A stretch of DNA of 27,466 bases from SIG452 sp045656345 (GTDB lineage Bacteria; Bacillota; Clostridia; UMGS1840): assembly GCA_045656345.1 (NCBI GenBank), contig JAZOQZ010000080.1:1-27466 (forward strand), given 5' to 3'. The position numbers and the translations under genes were made by a program. Each line of letters starts with the position of its first letter. Positions within the stretch are counted from its first letter, which is position 1. The notes under the pieces are model-generated. The model ran no database searches. It was not told the origin of the DNA and worked only from the letters and a program-made list of their open reading frames with translations. This document shows, in pieces, positions 7,853 through 13,997 of the stretch.

Positions 7853-8875
7853 ATGAAAAAGTATTTGTTACCTGAAAACGGTCAGTTTTACAAAGCCAAT
7901 CTGCATTGTCATACCAATGTGTCCGACGGCAGACTGTCTCCGGCAGAAATGAAAGAAGAATACAAAAAAAGAGGGTATTCCGTAATTGCATACACAGACC
8001 ACAATGTGTTGGTACCTCATCCGGAATTAAACGACGAAGAGTTTGTAGCGCTTCACGGTGTGGAATATGATATTACCGAGGAAAAGCCCGGTGTCACAGA
8101 GTTTCACCGTTTGAAAACCTGTCATATCTGTCTTGTGGGTCTTGATCCGGACAATGTGGTGCAGCCGTGTTTCCGTGATTCCTGGCTGTATCAGCATCTG
8201 CCGGACAAATCTGTGGTTCAGCGGGATGAATCCATTGCTCCCTACGAATTTCAGTATAGTACCGAATATATCAACGATATGATTAAAACTTCCCGTGAAA
8301 AGGGCTATTTTGTGACCTACAATCATCCTGCCTGGTCTCAGGAGGGCTATGAGATTTACAGTAAGTACGAAGGTATGAACGCCATGGAAATCTGCAACTA
8401 CGGTTGTTGCACTGAGGGGTATCACGATTATAATCCTCATGTGTATGACGAGTTGCTCCGTCAGGGCAAAAAACTGTATTGTATTGCCACCGACGATAAC
8501 CACAACGGTCATCCTATGGATAGTCCGTACTGTGATTCCTTTGGCGGCTTTACTATGATTAAGGCAGAAAAGCTGGAACACAGAGCGATTGCCGATGCAT
8601 TGAAAAAGGGTAATTTCTACGCTTCCCAGGGGCCTGAAATTCACAGCTTATATATTGAGGACAATAAATTGCATATTAAAACCTCCGATGCGGCAAGAAT
8701 TGTGTTTACCACGGGTCTTCGTCACGGCTACTGTGCGTATCCTCTGGAAGGGGACACCATCAACGAGGCTGAATTTGAACTTCGTCCCGACGATATTTAT
8801 GTGAGAGTAACTGTGTTTGATAAGTCCGGCAAACCTGCCGACACCAACGCATATTTTATGGAAGATATTTTATAA
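7853..8875 (+). CDS. PHP-domain metal-dependent hydrolase, copy 1
   Basis: A 340-residue protein of the polymerase-and-histidinol-phosphatase (PHP) superfamily, whose members cleave phosphoester bonds with two or three metal ions. A complete set of likely metal ligands is visible: His18 and His20 (LHCHTNVSDG), Asp49 and His50 (YTDHN), Glu71 (HGVEYD), His91 (TCHICL), His158 (TYNHPAWS), and Asp214 or Asp215 with His217 (TDDNHN). The last ~90 residues (from EIHSLYIEDNKL) look like a small beta domain ending in NAYFMEDIL. There is no signal peptide or membrane segment. A GAAGGAG site precedes the ATG. It is the first of three close paralogues in one direction. The substrate is unknown; a sugar- or nucleotide-phosphate is a guess. 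Confidence 0.9.
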   Translation: MKKYLLPENGQFYKANLHCHTNVSDGRLSPAEMKEEYKKRGYSVIAYTDHNVLVPHPELNDEEFVALHGVEYDITEEKPGVTEFHRLKTCHICLVGLDPDNVVQPCFRDSWLYQHLPDKSVVQRDESIAPYEFQYSTEYINDMIKTSREKGYFVTYNHPAWSQEGYEIYSKYEGMNAMEICNYGCCTEGYHDYNPHVYDELLRQGKKLYCIATDDNHNGHPMDSPYCDSFGGFTMIKAEKLEHRAIADALKKGNFYASQGPEIHSLYIEDNKLHIKTSDAARIVFTTGLRHGYCAYPLEGDTINEAEFELRPDDIYVRVTVFDKSGKPADTNAYFMEDIL

Positions 8876-8888
8876 AGGAGACCTCGCT

Positions 8889-9926
8889 ATGAGAACCTAC
8901 TTGTTGCCCGAAAATGGGCAGTTTTATAAAGCAAATCTGCATTGCCACTCCACTGTTTCTGACGGACAGTTAACTCCCGAGGAAATTAAAGAGGCTTATA
9001 TGCAGCGCGGCTATTCTGTTGTGGCATATACCGATCACAATATTTTGGTGCCGCATCCGTATCTGCAAAGTGACGATTTTGTGGCGTTATACGGTATGGA
9101 ATACTTTTTTTCGGAGGTGCTTCCCGGTCAATCCTGGGAGCAATCCGGAACCACTCATCTTTGTTTGATTTCACTGGATCCTGAAAACGTGACTCAGCCT
9201 TGCTTTTATGAACCTAACTGGTTTTATGACCGGCTTTTAGAGCGAAATGATCCCCGTTACAAAGTGACTTTGGATCCCAACGAGCCGGTTTATGAAAGAG
9301 TGTTCACGCCGGACGGGGTAAATGAAGTCATCAAAACCGCCCGCGACAAAGGCTTTTTCGTTACATACAATCATCCCAAGTGGTCAAAGGAAGGTTACGA
9401 AACCTATAGCCGCTACAAAGGGATGCACGCCATCGAAATCTGCAACTATGGCTCCTATGTGAAAGGATTCCACGAGTACAATACCAAGATTTATGAAGAA
9501 AAGCTGCATAAGGGTGAAAAAATCTTTGGGATTTCTGCGGATGATAATCATAATTTTGACCCGTTTGACAGCCCGCGTAATGATTCCTTCGGTGCCTTTA
9601 CTATGATTAAAGCGGAAAACTTAGATTATCGCTCCATCACCGATGCTTTGGTGAAAGGGCATTTCTATGCGTCGATGGGTCCTGAAATTTACAGTATGTA
9701 TCTGGAGGGAAATAAGCTGCACGTGAAGACCTCCGATGCGGCAATCATCAATTTCACCTCCGGCATCCGTCATTGTTACAACGAGTATTGTCCGGAGGGC
9801 GGCAAGCTCAATGAGGTTATTTTTGATGTGTGGCCTCAGGATATTTTCTTCAGAGTAACCGTGTGTGACAAAGAGGGCAGACGCGCAACCTCCAATGCCT
9901 ACTTTGTGGAAGATTATATCAAATAA
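8889..9926 (+). CDS. PHP-domain metal-dependent hydrolase, copy 2
   Basis: Second paralogue, 345 residues. I place the start at the ATG at 8889 (MRTYLLPENGQFYKANLHCH), behind AAAGGAG directly after the stop of copy 1, because it matches the start of both neighbours. An in-frame ATG at 8817 lies inside copy 1 and would add a foreign extension. The metal-binding set is kept: HCHSTVSDG, YTDHN, YGMEYF, THLCLI, YNHPKWS and ADDNHN. Compared with copy 1 it has an insertion before the second half (FYEPNWFYDRLLERNDPRYK, also seen in copy 3) and is the most diverged of the three near the C-terminus (RHCYNEYCPEGGKLNEVIF). Only 13 bases separate it from copy 1, so the genes form an operon. Confidence 0.9.
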   Translation: MRTYLLPENGQFYKANLHCHSTVSDGQLTPEEIKEAYMQRGYSVVAYTDHNILVPHPYLQSDDFVALYGMEYFFSEVLPGQSWEQSGTTHLCLISLDPENVTQPCFYEPNWFYDRLLERNDPRYKVTLDPNEPVYERVFTPDGVNEVIKTARDKGFFVTYNHPKWSKEGYETYSRYKGMHAIEICNYGSYVKGFHEYNTKIYEEKLHKGEKIFGISADDNHNFDPFDSPRNDSFGAFTMIKAENLDYRSITDALVKGHFYASMGPEIYSMYLEGNKLHVKTSDAAIINFTSGIRHCYNEYCPEGGKLNEVIFDVWPQDIFFRVTVCDKEGRRATSNAYFVEDYIK

Positions 9927-9944
9927 AGGGGGAGGGATTTTGAT

Positions 9945-10985
9945 ATGAGAAAGTATTTATTGCCTGAAAACGGCACTTTTTATAAAGCAAACTTACATTG
10001 TCATTCCACCGTGTCTGACGGGAGACTTTCTCCCGAAGAAATGAAGGCGGAATATCAGAAACGTGGCTATTCCGTCATTGCCTATACCGACCATAAGGTT
10101 ATGGTTCCACATCCGGAATTAACCGACGAAAATTTCGTTGCCTTAACCGGTACGGAATATGATTTTGATAACGAAACCGAAGAAAATCCCTATCACGTGA
10201 TTCCGGTTTGTCACATCTGTCTGATTGCATTGGATCCCGATAATGTGGTTCAGCCTTGCTTCAGTCTGCCAAATCGTTATTATGATGAAATTATGGCGTC
10301 AAACGATCCCCGATACACCGTTACCTACGATAAGTCTGAACCCTTATGGACCAGAGAATATACCCCGGAAAATATCAACAGCATTATGAAACACGCCCGG
10401 GCAAAAGGGTTCTTTGTAACCTATAACCACCCCACCTGGTCTTTGGAACGATTTGATATCTACGGCAAATACGAGGGAATGAACGCCATGGAAATCTGCA
10501 ACTACGGTTGTGTGACCGAAGGCTATGACGAATATAATTCCGAGCAGTATGGCGAAATGCTTGCTGCAGGGAAAAAAATCTTCTGTATTGCCACCGATGA
10601 CAATCACAATCATCATCCCTTTGATAGTCAGCGTTGTGATTCCTTTGGCGGTTTCACCATGATTAAAGCAGAAAAGCTGGAATACCGCGCAATTACCGAT
10701 GCACTGGTAAAAGGTAATTTCTATGCCTCTATGGGCCCTGAAATTTACAGCTTATATATGGAAGGCAACAAGCTTCACATTAAAACCTCCGATGCCAAAC
10801 GAATCGTGTTTGCCACCGGCATCCGCCATAGCTACACCGCATTTCCCGCAGAAGGGGACCACATCAACGAAGCGGAATTTGAAGTGAATCCCGACGATAT
10901 TTTTGTTCGTGTCACCGTGTTCGGTATGGACGGAAAACCTGCAGATACCAACGCTTATTTTGTGGAGGATTTGTTGGGCGAATAA
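9945..10985 (+). CDS. PHP-domain metal-dependent hydrolase, copy 3
   Basis: Third paralogue, 346 residues, 18 bases after copy 2 and behind an AAAGGGGGAGGG site. Ligand motifs are intact: HCHSTVSDG, YTDHK (Lys where the others have Asn after the His), TGTEYD, CHICLI, YNHPTWS and TDDNHN. It resembles copy 1 in the C-terminal half (SYTAFPAEGDHINEAEFE, NAYFVEDLL) and copy 2 in the middle insertion, so it is either intermediate or the product of gene conversion. No terminator is obvious after it; a repeat-rich accessory patch begins 25 bases downstream. Confidence 0.9.
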   Translation: MRKYLLPENGTFYKANLHCHSTVSDGRLSPEEMKAEYQKRGYSVIAYTDHKVMVPHPELTDENFVALTGTEYDFDNETEENPYHVIPVCHICLIALDPDNVVQPCFSLPNRYYDEIMASNDPRYTVTYDKSEPLWTREYTPENINSIMKHARAKGFFVTYNHPTWSLERFDIYGKYEGMNAMEICNYGCVTEGYDEYNSEQYGEMLAAGKKIFCIATDDNHNHHPFDSQRCDSFGGFTMIKAEKLEYRAITDALVKGNFYASMGPEIYSLYMEGNKLHIKTSDAKRIVFATGIRHSYTAFPAEGDHINEAEFEVNPDDIFVRVTVFGMDGKPADTNAYFVEDLLGE

Positions 10986-11010
10986 GTTTTATAGAAACAT
11001 ATTTCAAATA

Positions 11011-11077
11011 CAAGGGGACTTCACACAACGGAACCACCTGGGAGGTGTCAAGTTGTGTCAAGAGAACCGTCCCCTTG
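11011..11077 (+). repeat. Nested hairpin upstream of the lipoprotein gene
   Basis: Three concentric pairings can form: CAAGGGGAC (11011-11019) with GTCCCCTTG (11069-11077), ACACAAC (11023-11029) with GTTGTGT (11052-11058), and CACCT (11035-11039) with AGGTG (11043-11047). It shares its right arm with the 27-bp repeat at 11055, so the two folds compete. The left arm looks like the start of another, broken repeat copy. Confidence 0.7.
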
Positions 11078-11081
11078 ACAC
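11055..11081 (+). repeat. 27-bp palindromic repeat, copy A
   Basis: Arms GTGTCAAG and CTTGACAC (8 bp, exact) enclose an 11-base asymmetric centre, AGAACCGTCCC. The whole 27 bases recur in exact reverse complement at 11672-11698. It sits just before the RBS of the lipoprotein gene. Confidence 0.92.
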
Positions 11082-11097
11082 ACTAAAGGAGCTGAAA

Positions 11098-11661
11098 ATG
11101 ATGACCTCAAATTTTACAAATACAATTAAAGTATTTATTTGTTTTGTGTTATTAATATCAGTTATCGGTTGTGAGGTGTGTGAAAATCAAGCATCAACGA
11201 TAAGTAACCAACAATATGAAATAAACGAACTAAATAGTGCCTTTGAACTGGTGTTCTATACAACAGATAGCCAAAAAGAATTAATCCGTAAAACTTTTAT
11301 GACTGAACCTTTGGTTCTTGAAATAAAGAAAAACTTGTTTAAAGTTGTAATTAGCAGTGGTGTAAATAGTAGTTATTCTTTTTTTGTAGATGTAGAGAAA
11401 GCACAAGTTTCGGATTTGTTTTTTAATCTTCTGTATAATGACACAAGAAGAGTTGCTTTCTTAAAAGAAAAAACAATTTTTTTAACGGATATTTTTAATT
11501 GCGAAAAAATCATTACTGAAATAGAACGTGATTTTTCGGAAACAGCAGTTCCGCAATCTGCGATACTTTCCTTTGCAATTACAGACGATGTAATTCGCAT
11601 TAAATATCTGATGGGGAAAGATTATACAGAAGTTTATGAGGATATTAAAATTAGCACATAA
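11098..11661 (+). CDS. Putative lipoprotein of unknown function
   Basis: A 187-residue protein starting MMTSNFTNTIKVFICFVLLI and continuing SVIGC, a signal peptide with a lipobox (VIGC, Cys25), so probably a lipid-anchored surface protein processed by Lgt and signal peptidase II. The start at 11098 follows AAAGGAG with 6 bases between; the frame is open far upstream into the PHP gene, but that part is not a signal peptide and belongs to another gene. The mature part is mixed alpha/beta with many Lys, Glu, Phe and Ile; I recognise no family. The gene is visibly richer in A and T than its neighbours and lies between two exact inverted copies of a palindromic repeat, both signs of acquisition. 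Confidence 0.75.
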   Translation: MMTSNFTNTIKVFICFVLLISVIGCEVCENQASTISNQQYEINELNSAFELVFYTTDSQKELIRKTFMTEPLVLEIKKNLFKVVISSGVNSSYSFFVDVEKAQVSDLFFNLLYNDTRRVAFLKEKTIFLTDIFNCEKIITEIERDFSETAVPQSAILSFAITDDVIRIKYLMGKDYTEVYEDIKIST

Positions 11662-11671
11662 AAAGAAGACA

Positions 11672-11698
11672 GTGTCAAGGGGACGGTTCTCTTGACAC
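11672..11698 (-). repeat. 27-bp palindromic repeat, copy B (inverted)
   Basis: Exact reverse complement of copy A at 11055-11081. It lies 10 bases after the lipoprotein stop codon and could form a hairpin in the mRNA, but no T-run follows, so it is not a standard terminator. Confidence 0.92.
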
Positions 11699-11701
11699 AT
11701 A

Positions 11702-11839
11702 GGCAGATTAACAGCGGAAACCGTGGATGGTGTAGCAACTTCCTACATCTATGACGGCTATAATAACCGTATCGAAAAAACCAAAAACGGTGTCCAAACT
11801 TCCTATCTGTATGATAACAGAAACCGTCTGACCACATAA
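11702..11839 (+). pseudogene. Fragment of an RHS/YD-repeat protein
   Basis: Forty-five codons and a TAA (11837-11839) encode two YD-type repeat units: GRLTAETVDGVATSYIYDGY followed by NNRIEKTKNGVQTSYLYDNR and NRLTT. The spacing of GRLT, SYIYDG, NNR, SYLYDN and NRLT is that of RHS/YD-repeat proteins, large secreted or wall-associated proteins that often carry toxins. There is no start codon or RBS, and the fragment is bounded by repeat copy B on the left and the degenerate copy C on the right. It is the remains of a much larger gene. Confidence 0.85.
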
Positions 11840-11841
11840 AC

Positions 11842-11870
11842 ACAAGGGGGACGGTTCTCTGTCTTGATAC
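11842..11870 (-). repeat. Degenerate third copy of the palindromic repeat (copy C)
   Basis: ACAAGGGGGACGGTTCTCTG followed by TCTTGATAC matches copy B apart from an extra G, two extra bases and changes in the arms. Same orientation as copy B. The core GGGGACGGTTCTC is the best conserved part. Confidence 0.75.
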
Positions 11871-11877
11871 AGCTATA

Positions 11878-11924
11878 ATTTTCATTGAATCGTCGTGCTG
11901 TTTGCAACCAATGAAAATATTTTT
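11878..11924 (+). terminator. Weak hairpin, possible terminator
   Basis: ATTTTCATTG (11878-11887) pairs exactly with CAATGAAAAT (11909-11918) over a 21-base loop, then ATTTTT. The stem is AT-rich and the loop long, so this is doubtful; it may be the relic of a terminator. Confidence 0.3.
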
Positions 11925-11943
11925 AAAAATTACCAAAAAAAGC

Positions 11944-11972
11944 TTGACATTTGGTAAAACAGAGTGTATAAT
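11944..11972 (+). promoter_or_regulatory. Sigma-A promoter of the rplU-prp-rpmA operon
   Basis: TTGACA (11944-11949), 17-bp spacer, TATAAT (11967-11972): both hexamers perfect. It gives a leader of about 115 bases before rplU. Confidence 0.93.
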
Positions 11973-11983
11973 ACTGTGGTAAC

Positions 11984-12064
11984 CGCACTGGGATGGCATA
12001 AGAATTTTGCTCCGGCAAAGTCACCATCACTCAGGCGTGTCCTAAATAACCACCCGAAAGGGTG
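11984..12064 (+). ncRNA. Ribosomal protein L21 leader (autoregulatory 5' UTR)
   Basis: The leader between promoter and rplU can fold well. CGC-a-CTG (11984-11990) and GATGG (11992-11996) pair with CCATC (12024-12028) and CAGGCG (12032-12037). An inner hairpin TTTGC-TCCG-GCAAA lies at 12006-12019, and CACCC-GAAA-GGGTG, with a GNRA loop, at 12051-12064. Firmicute L21 operons are known to carry such a leader, thought to bind excess L21 and repress the operon. The pairing is seen; membership of the L21 leader family is inferred from position. Confidence 0.75.
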
Positions 12065-12092
12065 CAAAAAATTTAATTGGGAGGTACTCATT

Positions 12093-12404
12093 ATGTACGC
12101 AGTTTTAAAAACCGGCGGTAAGCAGTACAAAGTAGCAGAAGGCGATGTAATCTACATCGAAAAATTAGGTCTCGGTGAAAACGAAACCTACACCTTTAAC
12201 GAAGTACTGGCAATCGGCTCTGATGACGGCATCAAAGTTGGTGCTCCTTATGTAGAAGGTGCAACCGTAACCGCAAAAGCTTTAAAAGAAGGCAGAAGCA
12301 AAAAGATCATTGTTTACAAGTACAAACCGAAAAAAGGTTATCACAAAAAACAGGGTCATAGACAGGCTTATACCAAAGTTCAGATTGAAAAAATCAACGG
12401 TTAA
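12093..12404 (+). CDS. rplU: 50S ribosomal protein L21
   Basis: 103 residues, the normal length. MYAVLKTGGKQYKVAEGDVI is the family's N-terminal signature, and GHRQAYTKVQIEKI ends the protein in the usual way. L21 binds 23S rRNA in the large subunit. The start at 12093 follows GGGAGGT; the frame is open 43 codons further up, but that region is the structured leader. It is the first gene of the operon rplU-prp-rpmA. Confidence 0.98.
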   Translation: MYAVLKTGGKQYKVAEGDVIYIEKLGLGENETYTFNEVLAIGSDDGIKVGAPYVEGATVTAKALKEGRSKKIIVYKYKPKKGYHKKQGHRQAYTKVQIEKING

Positions 12405-12409
12405 TTTTT

Positions 12410-12742
12410 ATGATAAACATTGAAATTAACAGGAACTATATCGGTAATATTTATCGGTTCACAGTAGATGGTCATTCCGGCTATGAAGAAATCGGCAAGG
12501 ATATTGTGTGTGCCAATGTGTCCACTGCAACCCAGTCGGTTATCTTAGGAATGTCTGAACTGCTTGGAATCCGCTTGAATATTGTTATCGATGATGGGCA
12601 CTTGGAGTGCGCTATTCCTGAGATTTCCGATCAGCTGGATTTAGAGAAGGTGAATATTCTCTTGGAGACCATGGTATTAACCTTGCGTCAGGTGGAATCG
12701 GAATATTCGGATTATGTAAAAATGATTGAAGTGGAGGATTAG
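12410..12742 (+). CDS. prp: Ribosomal-processing cysteine protease Prp
   Basis: A 110-residue cysteine protease (YsxB family) that removes the N-terminal extension of L27, a step needed for ribosome assembly in Firmicutes and relatives that have the extension. The catalytic pair is visible: His22 in VDGHSGY and Cys34 in KDIVCANVS. It lies 5 bases after rplU and 3 bases before rpmA, its substrate gene, as in other Firmicutes. Confidence 0.95.
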   Translation: MINIEINRNYIGNIYRFTVDGHSGYEEIGKDIVCANVSTATQSVILGMSELLGIRLNIVIDDGHLECAIPEISDQLDLEKVNILLETMVLTLRQVESEYSDYVKMIEVED

Positions 12743-12745
12743 ATT

Positions 12746-13021
12746 ATGTTTAAAATTAATTTCCAGTTATTTGCTCATAAAAAAGGTGTAGGTAGCACCA
12801 AAAACGGCAGAGACAGTGAATCCAAAAGACTGGGCGCGAAAAGAGCAGACGGTCAGTTTGTTTTAGCAGGTAACATCCTGGTAAGACAGAGAGGTACCAA
12901 AATCAACCCCGGTAACAACGTTGGTAAAGGCTCTGACGATACTTTATACGCATTAATCGACGGTAAAGTTAAATTTGAAACCAAAAGAGACAAAAAACAG
13001 GTTAGCGTATACGCTATCTAA
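12746..13021 (+). CDS. rpmA: 50S ribosomal protein L27 with cleavable N-terminal extension
   Basis: 91 residues. The first ten, MFKINFQLFA, are the Prp-removed extension, with cleavage expected after Ala10 before HKKGVGSTKNGRDS, the conserved start of mature L27, which reaches towards the peptidyl transferase centre. GGAGG lies in the end of prp. A strong terminator follows. Confidence 0.98.
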   Translation: MFKINFQLFAHKKGVGSTKNGRDSESKRLGAKRADGQFVLAGNILVRQRGTKINPGNNVGKGSDDTLYALIDGKVKFETKRDKKQVSVYAI

Positions 13022-13037
13022 TTGGATTTTGCCTAAA

Positions 13038-13070
13038 AGAGGTATCACAATTGTGATACCTCTCTTTTTT
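13038..13070 (+). terminator. Terminator of the rplU-prp-rpmA operon
   Basis: AGAGGTATCACAA (13038-13050) is followed directly by its exact complement TTGTGATACCTCT (13051-13063) and a run of T to 13070. Confidence 0.92.
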
Positions 13071-13090
13071 TTCTTTTCATTTTGATAAGA

Positions 13091-13126
13091 AAAAGAGCAT
13101 ATCATCTGATATGCTCTTTTGTTTTT
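13091..13126 (-). terminator. Terminator of lexA (bidirectional shape)
   Basis: AAAAGAGCATATCA (13091-13104) pairs with TGATATGCTCTTTT (13107-13120). On the minus strand it follows the lexA stop codon and is followed by T residues. On the plus strand it also has a T-rich tail, so it may back up the rpmA terminator. Confidence 0.85.
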
Positions 13127-13135
13127 TATGAAGGT

Positions 13136-13768
13136 TTAATAACTTCTGAACAGTCCAACCACTTTTCCCAAAATCGTCAGCTGAGTGGTGATGATGGGTT
13201 CCATGGTATCATTTTCAGGTTGCAAACGGAAATATCCATTTTCTTTATAAAAAGTTTTCACAGTTACTTCATCGTTAATCATAGCAACCACCTTTTCACC
13301 GTTTTCAGCAGTAGGTTGGCGGGTAACGATAATCAGGTCACCGTTTAAAATCCCTGCATTGATCATACTTTCCCCTTGCACACGCAACATAAACATTTCC
13401 TGATTGGTTGCCATATCCATAGGAAGAGGGAAGGTGCGTTCGATATTTTCCACGGCTAAAATCGGGCTACCTGCTGCAACTTTCCCAACCAACGGCACTT
13501 CCAGAATCTCAGAGCTTTGAGATGCTTTCGGCACAAATTCGGTAACAGTTGCTTCTTTCACCACGGAGATTGCTCTGTTTTTTGCAGAGCTTTTGTTTAA
13601 TACACCTTTTTCTTCTAAATTCTTTAAGTGAGTAAACACGGTTGCGGTGGAACGAAGTCCCACACCGATGCAAATGTCACGGACGGTGGGAGGGAATCCG
13701 TTTTTTTCCTGAAAATCATTGATAAAATCTAAAATCAGCTTCTGTTTTTTGGTTAATTCCATATCCAT
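13136..13768 (-). CDS. lexA: LexA repressor (SOS regulator)
   Basis: 210 residues, typical. LexA represses DNA-damage genes until RecA filaments stimulate its self-cleavage. The N-terminal winged helix (1-70) includes PTVRDICIGVGLRSTATVF as the recognition region. The cleavage site is Ala99-Gly100 (VAAGSP), and the catalytic dyad is Ser134 (QGESM) with Lys171 (VTVKTF). The start at 13768 has GGAG upstream on the minus strand; the Met two codons later is a possible alternative. The gene diverges from a yneA-like gene and has a LexA-box-like dyad over its own promoter, so it should be autoregulated. Confidence 0.97.
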   Translation of the reverse strand: MDMELTKKQKLILDFINDFQEKNGFPPTVRDICIGVGLRSTATVFTHLKNLEEKGVLNKSSAKNRAISVVKEATVTEFVPKASQSSEILEVPLVGKVAAGSPILAVENIERTFPLPMDMATNQEMFMLRVQGESMINAGILNGDLIIVTRQPTAENGEKVVAMINDEVTVKTFYKENGYFRLQPENDTMEPIITTQLTILGKVVGLFRSY

Positions 13769-13862
13769 AAGCTATTCTCCTTTGTTTGATAAAGTCCGTT
13801 ATTCCATGAAAAAATATTGAAATTATGCGATAGTTACGATGGATTTCACATCGTTTGATAAT

Positions 13863-13891
13863 AGTATAACACATCTTTTTTCATTTGTCAA
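13863..13891 (-). promoter_or_regulatory. lexA promoter
   Basis: On the minus strand TTGACA (13891-13886), a 17-bp spacer and TATACT (13868-13863). The -35 overlaps LexA-box-like site 1. Confidence 0.85.
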
Positions 13892-13902
13892 ACATTTGTT
13901 TG
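13889..13902. promoter_or_regulatory. LexA-box-like operator 1
   Basis: CAAAC-ATTT-GTTTG, a perfect 5+5 dyad with 4-base spacer, over the -35 of lexA. It has the layout of the Firmicute SOS box (CGAAC-N4-GTTCG) with A/T in place of the second G/C pair. Confidence 0.8.
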
Positions 13903-13922
13903 TAAAAAAATCAAAAAAACTA

Positions 13923-13951
13923 TTGACAAGAACAAATGTTTGTGTTACAAT
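13923..13951 (+). promoter_or_regulatory. Promoter of the yneA-like gene
   Basis: TTGACA (13923-13928), 17-bp spacer, TACAAT (13946-13951). LexA-box-like site 2 fills the spacer. Confidence 0.88.
13929..13942. promoter_or_regulatory. LexA-box-like operator 2
   Basis: AGAAC-AAAT-GTTTG lies between -35 and -10 of the yneA-like promoter, where a bound repressor would block RNA polymerase. Confidence 0.8.
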
Positions 13952-13964
13952 GAGGCTACAAAGG

Positions 13965-13978
13965 AAAACAAATGTTTG
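13965..13978. promoter_or_regulatory. LexA-box-like operator 3
   Basis: AAAAC-AAAT-GTTTG lies just after the expected transcription start and before the RBS of the yneA-like gene. Confidence 0.7.
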
Positions 13979-13997
13979 CTTTTAGGAGGAAATATAG

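Noticed and set aside
8817..8888. Upstream ATG that would extend PHP copy 2 to 369 residues
   Set aside because: It lies inside the coding region of copy 1 and lacks an RBS; the ATG at 8889 has AAAGGAG and matches the start of both paralogues.
10903..11097. N-terminal extension of the lipoprotein frame into PHP copy 3 and the repeat
   Set aside because: The translation there is out of frame with the PHP gene and unlike a protein; the lipoprotein has its own RBS and signal peptide at 11098.
11055..11870. Repeated short palindromes as a possible CRISPR array
   Set aside because: Only three copies, in mixed orientation, with unequal gaps that contain a gene and a pseudogene, and no cas genes.
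11634..11999. Minus-strand open frame of 121 codons
   Set aside because: It is made of translated repeat copies (KRTVPLT, RTVPLVF) and the antisense of the YD fragment; no start signal.
11964..12092. N-terminal extension of L21
   Set aside because: It crosses the promoter and the structured leader; L21 starts at MYAVLKTGG with a good RBS.
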